A DNA stretch of 64,000 nucleotides, taken from Echinococcus granulosus (Eukaryota; Platyhelminthes; Cestoda; Cyclophyllidea; Taeniidae). Of the stretch, positions 11,583-22,700 are shown in pieces. The notes beneath the pieces are model-generated. The model was not told where the DNA came from. It worked only from the letters and a program-made list of their open reading frames with translations, and did not search any database. The stretch's first letter is position 1. The number at the start of each line of letters is the position of its first letter. The position numbers and the translations under genes are program-made. The stretch is taken from contig NW_020170384.1 in assembly GCF_000524195.1 (NCBI RefSeq), forward strand, positions 2,743,925-2,807,924, read 5' to 3'.

Positions 11583-14055
11583 CATTTGCAAGAAAAGTAG
11601 TCTTGCAGGTGGGCACTGGCACCAGCTGCGCATTTGCTGAAATTCAGTTGGAAAATGGGACAACTGGAGCATCAAAGAGAGGTAGTCACTGCGCGGCGCT
11701 TTGATGGAGGAGAAATCTGGAGCTTCAGTAAGGGTTCCTTAAGCGAATAGCCGCCAATTCGTCCTCCATCCGTGTGCTATGCGACAGTTAATGTGGGGAT
11801 CAAAAGATCGGTGATATAGAAGCTCTTGAGGATGCAAACAGTCGCGCCAAATTCTCTTGAAGAAGAAGTCGCAAATGCTTGTCTCGAGGAAAAACCTTAG
11901 CAACCAGGTCGATTAGTTAATCAATCTGTTTCACGAAGAATTCTGGTCAACATTTGTTTATTCATCGTTAGTCAAAAACAAATAAATACACCTTAGAGGC
12001 AAACATTTCCATCACTTGGTCAGTGTTTCAGTTTAATGACACGCTGTACGTAAAAATGGAGTGATTTTGCGAGTGTTAATTCACGGCATAACCGTATCTG
12101 CAGCAGCCTATTAGTGAAGCTATTATGGCGTGAGAAGGTGGTCCATCCATTCCTTCAAGGCGCGCCCTGATACACGCACAACCAAGCATGTGTTCCATTA
12201 CCCTGAAATCCGAACAGTGTACGTGCGTGATCTTTAATTATCTCCCTCCATCCCCCTCCCCACGGATCGTGTGTTCGGTGAACGGTGTACCCTGGTAAAA
12301 ATTCATTGGTAACGCACCATTAGCCAGAGGGAGGTATTTGAAACAGTCGCGGACACGACGCCCAGAAAGCAGTTAGGCGGAGGATTAGGTACCAGACCTC
12401 GCCTTCCACTCCCATGGCCACCTTTGTGATTTTACTGCCTCCTTGAAAATGTCCTATCCATCGTATTTAAGTGGCACCCATGTAGGTGGACTCCTTTTTA
12501 TTGCTTTATTGATTGGGAATCCCTCAAAAACTCGTTGGTCGGGCGAAATAATTGATTTTTCGCCACACCCGTTGCCTATTGGTAGATTCAAATCGCAAGG
12601 GTCAATTGCATAGCAAATACTGAATTCTAATCAAAATGTCATTTCTAATAATTAATGTGCAATAACTTAGTTTTTTTAAAAAAAACTTCATGCGAAATTT
12701 TTGTTGTGCATTTTAAGCGATTTACATCTTAATTCTACACGGTCGTTACTCATTTTTGCTTGCTTCAAAGGTTATCAAAATGCATTCTCTTCGTCGAGAT
12801 TAATACATAGGTGAATTATAACATTATTCACCCTCTTTGGATAATCTTTGTGGGTAGCCATAAAGACTTCAGGAGGGATCTGCAACCTTTTCTACCCTTT
12901 AAATTCGCATTCAGGCAACTCTGAGAAAGAGCACTTTACCTTTACGTAGAACACAGAAACAAGGCTGTACATGTGACACCTACAGCACCTAGCTTATGAT
13001 AAAAGGCTGTTTCTCCTTCCCTCCACAATGACGAATCTTGCATAAAATTGTAAGGACAGCGTGCGACTTCTCGTGGCCTTACAATTTATAACAAAAATAG
13101 GCAAAAGCGAAATTTCTGCAGCTGCAGAATAGAGTAGCATAGTTCACGAATCCCCTGAATTTGTTGGTCAAAGCATATTTGCAGGTAATTATTAATAGGC
13201 TGACCCATATCTATTGCGAATCATTTGTCCGAGTTGTAAGTACCAATCTAGGGATTAAAACGTCTATTCCTATTGTTTCTCCTGATGTCTAACTGGTAAA
13301 CCCGAAGATGTGCGATATATATTGAATATGACAGAATCAATTGGCCCACTCGCTACTGGTTTCTACGGGAAGAAAGAAGAAGAGGAGGTGTGGACGGGAC
13401 GAAATACTAGGTAGTGGTTTGGGTTTTTCATCGCACCGAAGGGACTGGAACTGACAGGCTACCATTATCAGCCACCCATTGCGTGTGATTTAGTTTAAAA
13501 AGACAAGGAACCTTTCTTTTTCCCTTCGACAAAAATGGTGCATTTCAGGGCTCTGTTTCTTTCCAATTCATTGCAATAATTTATTGCATAAAACAGGAAA
13601 ACTGGTTTAAGTGGCACTTTATAGGGTTCAATGCCATTCTTGGGGGTAGGGATATATTTGGGAATTTTTAACTGCCCCCATCAGCAGTGAATCTATGTGG
13701 GTAAGGTCGAGAACCAGTCAAAGTTGGTTTTGGCCTCGGCTGTTCTCTTATCTCGAGGTATCCTATCTTTGGGGTAAAAATTTAGTTTGAGCGATTATCC
13801 ACAATGAAAAGTAGGTAATTGTTAAAGACTTCCTAGAGTAGTATCCTTACCCATCGAGACTGCAGTTTGTTAAAAGGCCCATAAGGTATAAAGTTTATTT
13901 TGTAGAAACGAACTTCCTAACGCTGGACACCTACGCTTCGATCTCACTTGCATTTTCCAACTCTCTATTCCCTTTCGCAAGTAATCATGTAATTGTCTTG
14001 TTGATGACAATAGAAGGTGATAACCATCACTTGGAGATATAGCATCAGGGAAATA
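11583..14055. other. Non-coding region, nothing recognised
   Basis: AT-rich, without an exon-like or RNA-like signal that I can support on either strand. Confidence 0.45.
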
Positions 14056-14433
14056 TGCAAAATGAGGCAATATGGGGCGGTATCTGACTCCCTCCACTCC
14101 TCTTATTTCAAGTTTCAATTCTTCCTACTGAAAAGTTCCTTTTATCCACACGTACTTCTCCATGACTAAGAATGGATGATGCTTCTGGGAGTCATGCCTC
14201 CTTGAGTGATTTATTACCAGAATACGGGTTTTAAACCACTTCTGGATGGCACTTCCTGTCATCTAGTACCGCATCTGCTCCCATGTTGACGACAAAAAAC
14301 CCCATCTTCGAAGTAAAGTGGAACTCGATTTGTGCAGAAGACCAGCTTCCAACACAAATAATCCACCATAATTAGCTGACGCTCGATCCGTGCAGGTTTG
14401 AAATGGCAGGAAAGTAGTACGGCGGTAGAGTAG
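14056..14433. repeat. Dispersed repeat family C, copy 2
   Basis: Partner of 9786-10166, about 4.3 kb away in the same orientation, with the same landmarks from CTTCTCCATG through ATGTTGACGACAA to TAGAGTAG. Sequence beyond TAGAGTAG differs between the copies, so this is probably the true right boundary of the unit. Confidence 0.65.
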
Positions 14434-15843
14434 TTGGGACTTGATTACGCCGTACAAATCATTTCACCTCACCGTGCAGAGAATGGCAAGAACTTTCTTG
14501 ACTACTTTGTAAAGAATTTTGCACCCACCCTTTTAGGCCAATTCCTTCGGGTCATCTGGCCTTCAGACTTCCTTAGTTTGAACCTCCTCATATTAGGCAA
14601 GCAAAATTTGTGCCAATGAAAAACTTCTTTTGTCTGGAAGAATCTTTGCCCTTGAAATCGGTAATCGTGTCATATGATCACTTTCTTCTGGCAAGCCAGT
14701 TGCCTTTGCAGTTTAGAGCCAGAAAGTTATCACACTAGGCTAAAGTACATGCATTTTTAGTCAGATTTCTGGATCGAACTTAAGAAAGGAAATTGGGGAA
14801 ATTGTGGAATTGAGGAGGGGAGAATGAGGCATAGTCTGAGCTGGTTGTAAGACCGAGGTCCACCTTCAAAGTCGGCTTCATCTGAAGACTATTGCCATAA
14901 TGTTTGTTTAGGGATGATGGCGGCCGCAAATTGCATCAAAGAGGACCGAAGTTTGCTCTCAAAAAATTGCTAAGCAAAAGATGCAAGTACCAAGAGATCT
15001 AATTCATTTCCCCGGAACTGTGCACTCGGAGTTCTAAGACTGGTATTCCAGACGTGTAACTAGCTATGGCCACAGCCGCTAGGGCCAGAGTATGGACCCC
15101 GAAAACTGTTGAATTATGTCCGGTGTTGATGGATCTGCCGTGTTGTTGTCTAAGCTGTGTAACTACTCTCAAGAGCGAATCGCTCGACTCTGGATAGGGA
15201 AACATGGCTACTAAAGATGGACAATAGTATAAAATGGTTTTTTTTCTGGGAGATGAATTGCTTCAAAAGTTTGGAATCTTCTCAGCCCTTCTCCAATTTC
15301 CTCTACCTTTACATACTGGTGTTTTGTATGAACCCTTTCAGGGACTATATCCTTGCTAAGAGATAGCCTTCATCATTTGAATGAAAAGAGAGAAAAAAAT
15401 TGAATCAATTTCCCAAACTTTAATCATTAAGTTCAAAACTTTTGCTGTAATCGTCCACTTTCGGGTCTGCTCACCCAGTCTAGGTGTACGGGCATGCCTC
15501 CTTTTGTCCATAAACCTCTGACCCGTTCACCTCGTACTGCGGTATATTAATCGTTGCAGTAGTGGTCAGTTGAAGGGTTGTTTGCCCGTTCCGTTGGTCA
15601 AAAAGATGGTGCCAACCAATGCAGTGCCCCACATGCAGTAGCCAATCACATCCTCCACCTTACACGCGTTTCCACTCTGATTGGTCAGTCCTATTCACCC
15701 CGGGACCAGTCACCTGATGTGGCCGTTCAATTGCCCAACCTCCACGCATGCACAGAAATAGAGATAGAGAGTGAATCCAAAACACAATTATGATTTCATG
15801 TTACTCTTCTCTCTTCTCTTCTTCCTCCTCCCGTTGGAATTAG
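14434..15843. other. Upstream region of the 16000 gene
   Basis: No coding exon is supported. The last 60 bases hold a long pyrimidine tract (runs of CT/TTC/CCTCC) ending in TTGGAATTAG at 15834-15843, which is a strong 3' splice site. It may receive a cis-spliced upstream exon or a trans-spliced leader, so the promoter of the next gene lies somewhere in or before this region. Confidence 0.45.
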
Positions 15844-17151
15844 CATGGAGGAGGCGGTCGCAATTCAGCGAGTTTCTTTTCGTCCGCCACTTGTTCAACA
15901 TCTTCGAGAAACAGCTATCAATATCCACAAGACCCCTACGACAAAGCTGAGTCATCTCTAACTCGAAGTTGGGACTGCGCTTTCTCCAACCCCTCCTCAA
16001 TGTCTAGCTCTCGCAATTACAGCTCTCTTCGTCATGGAAGTGGACCTCTAGCGGGCTACACCCGCTCTGCTACTGCCTCCAGGGCGGGTGGGCTAGCGGA
16101 TCGATACCTCCAGAACGCCAGTCGTGGTGCTGACTCGTCTAAGTACGGCAACAACTACAATACTGCTCCAACTCGTACCAGTGCGTTAAAATCCCGTTTC
16201 GAGAATGGAACTCCTACTGGTAGCAGAAAGGCGGATGATATCAACATCGCCCCACCGGAAGAAAGACCCCGGCTCAGTATTGGAGGGAGATACCTCCAAC
16301 GAGTGAATTCTCGAGAAGGCACTAATGAGACTTCTGTTACTCCAGCTCGAAGCAGCTGGAGAGAATCAGTCTATGGTGTTCAATACACCAATAAGGAGGC
16401 GACGACTTCTCCCACGTCGAAAACCCCGGCAAACTTGACCGAGACGGAGCGTCGACGTGCGGAGAGGGAGAAGCAGATTCAGTCGGATAAGATTAAGCAA
16501 CAGATGCTGGAGGAGGAAAGAGAGGAAAGGCGACTTCGACAGGCCCTGCGAAAGGCCACTTTAGAGAAGGATGAGGCGAAAATCGCCGAGGTGGATGCAG
16601 AAATTCGACGACTTCAACTACGTCGACAGGACTCGAAGAAGCGGGAAAGAGAAGCTGCAGAAAGTAAGCCCCTTTCACGAAGGCCATCCTTCAAGGCATG
16701 TGAGAAGATGGCTGAGGTTACAGTAGGCGGACGAGAGAAGCAGGATGAGGTTGCCACTGCACCAGACATCGTTCAGACAGCAATGAGTTTCACAGATTTC
16801 GATGACTACTTTAGAAAGCACCTGATTGGTGGAAAAGATAAGGAGCAGTCCTGGTGCACCTACCAGCCAGACAGCGAGACAGAAGACTCCGCAACGGAGA
16901 TGTCCATTGTCTATAAGACGAAAAGGGCGAAGGAATTGTTCACAGCAATGCCTACAGATTTGCAGCACTTGGTAGTGCGAGCGCATAAACGACCGATTCG
17001 ATTTGCAGCCATCATGGAGATGTGCAAGACAGATAAGTACGGAAAAGAATTTTCTGCTGAGAGTGAGCGCAATTTTAGAGGGTACAATGACGTGGCAACC
17101 ATGATGACGGACTTCGGATTTGATTTGAACGCGGTGAGTCGACGATTTTAA
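15844..17151 (+). CDS. Unrecognised coiled-coil protein, possibly incomplete
   Basis: From the first ATG of the long frame (16000) this codes for 383 residues ending at TAA 17149-17151. I do not recognise the family. Residues 1-90 are rich in Ser, Arg, Tyr and Gly. Residues about 145-225 form a highly charged Glu/Arg/Lys heptad-like helix (ERRRAEREKQIQ onward), very likely a coiled coil. From about 260 a more globular segment begins (SFTDFDDYFRKHLI) and runs to the C-terminus (MMTDFGFDLN). The composition suggests a cytoskeletal or scaffold protein, but that is only inference. The frame is also open upstream to 15844, right after a strong splice acceptor, so the true N-terminus may lie in an earlier exon. 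A donor-like GCG|GTGAGT at 17134 could replace the stop: a phase-matched 39-nt exon is possible at 17559-17597. AATAAA at 17421 supports ending here instead. Confidence 0.7.
   Translation, partial: HGGGGRNSASFFSSATCSTSSRNSYQYPQDPYDKAESSLTRSWDCAFSNPSSMSSSRNYSSLRHGSGPLAGYTRSATASRAGGLADRYLQNASRGADSSKYGNNYNTAPTRTSALKSRFENGTPTGSRKADDINIAPPEERPRLSIGGRYLQRVNSREGTNETSVTPARSSWRESVYGVQYTNKEATTSPTSKTPANLTETERRRAEREKQIQSDKIKQQMLEEEREERRLRQALRKATLEKDEAKIAEVDAEIRRLQLRRQDSKKREREAAESKPLSRRPSFKACEKMAEVTVGGREKQDEVATAPDIVQTAMSFTDFDDYFRKHLIGGKDKEQSWCTYQPDSETEDSATEMSIVYKTKRAKELFTAMPTDLQHLVVRAHKRPIRFAAIMEMCKTDKYGKEFSAESERNFRGYNDVATMMTDFGFDLNAVSRRF
15845..15961 (+). other. Possible upstream ORF (38 codons)
   Basis: An ATG two bases after the 15843 acceptor opens a 38-codon frame (starting MEEAVAIQR) that ends in TAA just before the main ATG at 16000 and in a different frame. 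If the transcript starts at this acceptor, ribosomes would meet this ATG first, so it could damp translation of the main frame. It may equally be a chance ATG if the main frame is entered from an upstream exon. Confidence 0.3.
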
Positions 17152-17420
17152 ACCCCTTTTTGTTTGTTGCGTTATTTTAAGGTAGTTTTGAAAAAAAAAT
17201 CCAAGAAAAGAATAAGGGGGGTGCCTAAAGTTCCACAGATTTCAGAATGAGGTATTTTTAGGGAGCCCATTTGAAACTGCAGGGAGAAGAAAATGAAAAT
17301 TTTGCGCAGAATTCGTAGAACATCACTAGAACTTAGTGGGCTTTTTAAAAAATTATAAAAAACTTTTCTCTAAACATGTAATTCTATTGGCACAAAGCGC
17401 CTACGTTTCAAAGTGACATT

Positions 17421-17426
17421 AATAAA
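17421..17426 (+). terminator. Polyadenylation signal AATAAA
   Basis: A canonical AATAAA about 270 nt after the stop at 17151 in AT-rich sequence, suitable as the 3' end signal of the coiled-coil gene. Confidence 0.45.
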
Positions 17427-19799
17427 GATCCCTTTTTGGTAAGGAGCTTTTCCTTATCAAAAGACAAAATTATGTAGAATACATAGTTTACGTCAAAACA
17501 TCGCCTTGGACAATGTTTAAAATGAAGTCGACTTTACAAATGCTTTTTGTTCTAATAGGCATTCTTCGTGTGGCTCTTTAAAGATAATAGTGTGCTGGTA
17601 TGTGAATTATTTTTCCTCCAATTTTAGTGAAAAATTTTAATGGTTAGTGAAAATAAGCGTAATCTTTGAAAACTCCCTCCACCGTGTCTGGCTGCAGTCC
17701 TTTGGGCATTTTCCGGGTCCGATGAAGAGTTTTAGTCACCGTTTAAGCACCCCAGTCAGTTGAAATAGGCATTTTTCATTCAGTCCCCTCACTTCGAAGC
17801 TGCGGATGGCAGTACCATCTACCCGAATGTCAATTGTACCTGTCTGAGGACAGAACTTCAAACTTGTCCCTGCAGGATAGTGACTGAAGGATTTGTGTAT
17901 GTCTCGTCCTCTCTATCAGAAGTCAGGAGAGTTAAAAGTATATGGGAAGAGGAATTTGTAACATTACCGGAAAAGGTACTTTACGTGCTGCAAATGACCG
18001 TTAATCCAGTTCACCTGCAAATTTGTAGCTGTGAGCTGGTGAATAAATGACCCATTTCCTCCCTATCTCTTATCTGCAGTTTTCTTCTGCTTGCATTATC
18101 TCGAACCTCATTTGTACTACGTGATTCCGGAGTATGGATCTTTTATTAGCGACTCGGTATTTATGCAGAAAAAATGTATCTCGTACGCACAAACACACGC
18201 ATCCCACATCCCTGGCGGTGTCTTTCGCAGAGCAAAAAAATGAAGAGCATGGCAGGTAGTCAGACAATATGTCATTCCTAAGATATGCCAACTTGCAATT
18301 CTGGTCAAAATGTGCAGCCAATTTCCCAACTACCAGCTCGTTACACTATTGGCGGCAAGAAAAAAAGGAAATTGCAACCACTCGGCAAAATATAGGGGCC
18401 GTGACCTTTTGGAAGGTAGTAAAGTGCAAGTTCAGGCAGGGTGACCTCATCTCCCACTTGGAGGAGGCTTGGGACAACTAAATCCCACTGAATGGGTCTT
18501 AATGAGCGTTTTCACTCCTCTGATTAATTGACTGAGCTGGTAATCCGGTGGAGCTAATATAGGGGCTTTGTCCTATCATCAAACAACCTGCTTTCAGCAG
18601 GTGAAATGACCGCCATTAGTAGGCAAGGGGAGGTGCATTTTGGAAAGCTAACTAAGAAGTAACTCTGTGGCGTATGCTAATTACACGGAGTAAATTATCG
18701 CCTTTACTCGAGTGATTCGAACATACCCAGTGTTTATCACACGCGGTGTGGTATAAGGCCGTGATCACGTCGTCTATTGAGCAATCACTGATTTCTGGTT
18801 TTTCGCATGTCCATTACTGTAAAAACTGGCCAGTAATTCTTAAGACAGAAAGGAAGAGATTTATAGAATCGGCTGTAGTCTCATTAACGAAAATAGTTCC
18901 CGCTTTTTTAAATTGCAGTGCCATGGTTTTTTTAAAACATGCAAAATCCTTACAGCTATGCGTGCCTTGTTTCACAAAAGCACTGGCTTTCACAAAGTCT
19001 CACCGAAAAGTAGTGGCGTAGGAAAATTTCGGTTATTATGCCATGGTGCAGTGCTTTGAACTGTTTTCCCCACTATAAAGTCGTCAATGCTTTATTATAA
19101 GCGGAATTGAAATGATAGGCCTCAAGTTAGGGAAAATTCAAACCTCTCTTTAATTTAACGCAGCGTAATTTATTTTTTGGATGTAAAAACTACATTCATA
19201 CATAATTTCAAGATTCTTAAGGCGAAACATACGAATATTTGAGACTGAAATTTTGCAACAGCACATATTTTCTTAACATCTATAAAAAGTGAGCCAAAAA
19301 TTTTTACCTTAAGACCAGTTGAAATTGTACAACCCAAAGTAAGTAAACGCAATTTTTTAATAGGTACCATTTCATCCCATACTCAGCAATTGATATTTTT
19401 AAACGATACGCGAGAAACTAGAAATTCTTCTGGAGCACGGAGCCACAGCGGCTTACGAGAAAATTTTCTGATTTTTGTGCTTCGCCTACTTAATAATTTT
19501 CCCCCTAATTATTGTGTGCAACATTTTTTGTAATTTTCTTACAAGCAAATAAAGGGGAAACATTTCTTGTTTTACCTTCAAAATTTGTGTAAACCTTAGA
19601 TGTTTTATTTTGTACATTTACTGATAACAAGGCATCGGCATTAATTTTATCTTAAGTTTCGCTACTAAATTAAAAACTTTTTAACGGCCCTCAACGCAGT
19701 AGCAACAAGCACCATATTAGTTTTGTTTTGATCACCCTTTACGTGTCCTTGGTACCCAGTGCACCACATGAAAATGTAAATTGTATCGTATGTGATAAG
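17427..19799. other. Intergenic or 5' region of the formin gene
   Basis: No exon is firmly supported apart from the speculative 39-nt candidate at 17559-17597. The reading frame of the formin start codon is open back to at least 19680, and an acceptor-like ACCCAG ends at 19759, so a 5' UTR exon or spliced-leader site may lie there. Confidence 0.4.
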
Positions 19800-22700
19800 A
19801 TGACGACGTACACTTGTCGCACCTATTACCTCGATGATAGAGACCCATTTGACTACACGAAATCCGGATTTTTGGAACCTCCGAAACCCCCTAGATTTGC
19901 TTTTCTTACCGATGTTTGTTTGCGAACTCAATTGCCAGGACTTCACAAAATTTTGGAGGCTCCACATCAAGTATCTTTCGTCTGATTGTTATACATTTTA
20001 GGTTGAAAATTGTATTTTGCAAGTCTATCGGTTTGGAGCTGAGCAGAACTACTTCGGTACATATCTAGACATGGATTCCACCCTTCAAGAGCAGTGGGAG
20101 GAAATAAAGGGTGTAAACGATGAGTATGTCAAGATTATCTTGTTACACTTGTTCTTCCCTAAGATCTTTTGGTACTTCTAATTTCATTATGTTTTGCATT
20201 ATATTTGGTTAATATTGTAACTATTCTGCACTAATTCTTTGCATTTCATCTCAGTTCTAATTATGGTTTCGTTTTGGGTTGTAGACATTAAATTTTTTGA
20301 GTTCTGCTTACATATTTTAGCTTTAGCGTGGTACAAACTAGCCCATTTTTTGAGGTCTAATCCGTCTATATCGTTAACCTGAGTGCCTTTTGAGTGTGGG
20401 AGTATCGTTTACACAAAGTAATATATTGAAAAGTTTATGCGGTATTTACTGTAGCCCATGAGTATCATTGCGTCTTAGATTTTTGGATAATTACATTTAG
20501 TCAAGTTGAATTTTCTTTAAACCCAAATAGTTTACCATGACTTCTTCCCTCCTGTATTGATAAGAATTTCTGAAAGTTTAAATTACCTTTCATGTTCACA
20601 TAGTCCCCCACTTAGAAGTGCTGGATATCCATATTCGAGAGTTATAAGCACCGAATTCTCCTTTTAACAATGCAGAATAAGACTCATATGCCGCCCGTGT
20701 TATTTTTCTTTACGTAGTACTTTGTTGTTTGCACTAGAACCATTCCACATTTTATTTATTTTCAGAGCCGACTCAATTGCAATCGTTTTGCGAACCAAAT
20801 CCATTGTTCGTGTTCAAGCAATCATAAGTAAGCTAATAAAAATATACCTTGTGCTTGTGCATCCAGCTTACAAATGAGCTTATTATTTTTCCTTTATAAA
20901 TGCAAGTCAAGTGCTTCTCTGTTGCGATGCAATGATTGGGTTTTGGACCCACTTTTCGGTGATTGACTGATCACATTACGTGTGCGTGTGTGTGTTTATA
21001 TGTATGTGAATTTGCCGACTTAACTCAAAGTTTTCACCTGCACGCAGCCATAAATGCGTGTCATCCTCATCGACAACAGCATTAACCACTAGCATTAATT
21101 GCCAACCAAGTACACGCGTACAAATATTCCATAACTTCCCACGCTATTCTACAGCCTCTAAATAATTGTAAGGGGTCAACACTCCAAGCAGCTTTCTCGC
21201 CCCGTGACCTCTAGGCGGGGTCATGACCTCGTGACTTTTCATTCAATTCCGTACGCTGCGTTTTGCCTCGTAATTGCGCACTTGAGAAAAGCACGCAGTG
21301 ACAAACGGAATGACCTATAAAATTACTCATTACACTTAGAAAAATAAGGTGTCTTTACTGCAGCGGTAAATATGCGTCTTGTCGCCCTACTTGCCTGAGG
21401 CATGCTACTCTGTGGATCGCAATGAAATTTTGAACTTCTCATGGCACTGCTGTACTGTGTCACATCCTCGGCAGCCAAACACAGGAGAACTCACTAATCA
21501 CCAATAGTACCTCTTTTTTACTTAGAAATGATCCCCCCAAAATCCGACTTTTAGTAAGTAGCCAAATAATCCTCTCCTGGATCATACATCATCATTTTAT
21601 CTTCTGTCAATTCTTCCTCTTGCTCCGTGATTTAAATGATTGAGGCATGAGATTGATTCTTTCTCTCTTTACCAATAGGTATTAAAATTTATTGCAGAAG
21701 CTGGTTAAGCACTACCTCTGCCGTTATTTTACCGGTAATTTATAAGGGACTAAAGCAACCTCTGAGCTCCGCAACCACATCTGACCTGCCAATCTCAGAG
21801 TTGTGTCTGGTTAATGAGGAAAACTGACGGTTTTTAAAATGCATTTTTCTAAATCCGATCAAGAAGCCAACAAATGCGAAAAAAAATGTCCGAAAAAAAA
21901 GGCCGAAAAAAACCTTAATGGAATGTGAACAAGACAGACGTCTGCTTAAGGACTTCTCGTAGCCACGCCTAGGTGGGCAGGTAGGTAGGAGGCGAGGCTT
22001 CCGGTGTTGGTTTTCAAAGGACTTACAGTACACGTGTGCCTGGATTGCACACAACACACGCAAGGTATGAATGCATTCATTCACCCGCGCTTTATTGCAT
22101 TCTCAATCAATGCAGTCCCTGAGTAGGGCGTCTGTGGGCCATCCTCATCAGCGTCACCATCCAATCTCCCTACGGCAACCACGATATCCCCTCACTCCCT
22201 CCCTCCCTCCACCTTCTTATACATCTACACTTTAAAAATCATTTAAAGTGGCGTCTACTTTTGCTTATTACAGATCGTCTTTATTCGGCAAAGGGTCAGG
22301 AGCTGCGAAGAGCCCTGTTTTCCCTGAAACAAATATTCATGGTACGTTTTTCAAATGCTCTTTTTGCTTTTGCGAATTTTATTAGGTCAGTTGCACAATT
22401 CCTGTTGCCTTGTAAATGCACACCGTGAGAAATTGAGAAGTCTCTCCATCAAATTTTGAATAAAACTGGAGAAGTAAATCTATTAACCTTCTCTCTTAAT
22501 AGGCACTCAGTCACATTACTTTTTATGAGTTAGACAGTTATCAGAGCTATGGATGTTATTGCATGCCATAAAGTCACGTGCGTGGTACACTTCCAATATC
22601 TTAAAAGTTTACCAGCGGATAAATTATTGTCACTGGGCAGCGTTCTCATTTCGCTCAATTAGGGATTGCATTTCGCTTTGACCAACCAATTTAAGTTTCC

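Noticed and set aside
15010..15100. Third copy of repeat family B near 15050
   Set aside because: Shares only short words (TAGCT, GCCACAGCCGC) and does not align in either orientation over a useful length.
15844..19970. Joining the coiled-coil gene to the formin as one long N-terminal extension
   Set aside because: The donor at 17133 is phase 0, while the good acceptors before 19800 (19720 and 19759) need phase 2. The FHOD family also normally starts at the 19800 methionine.
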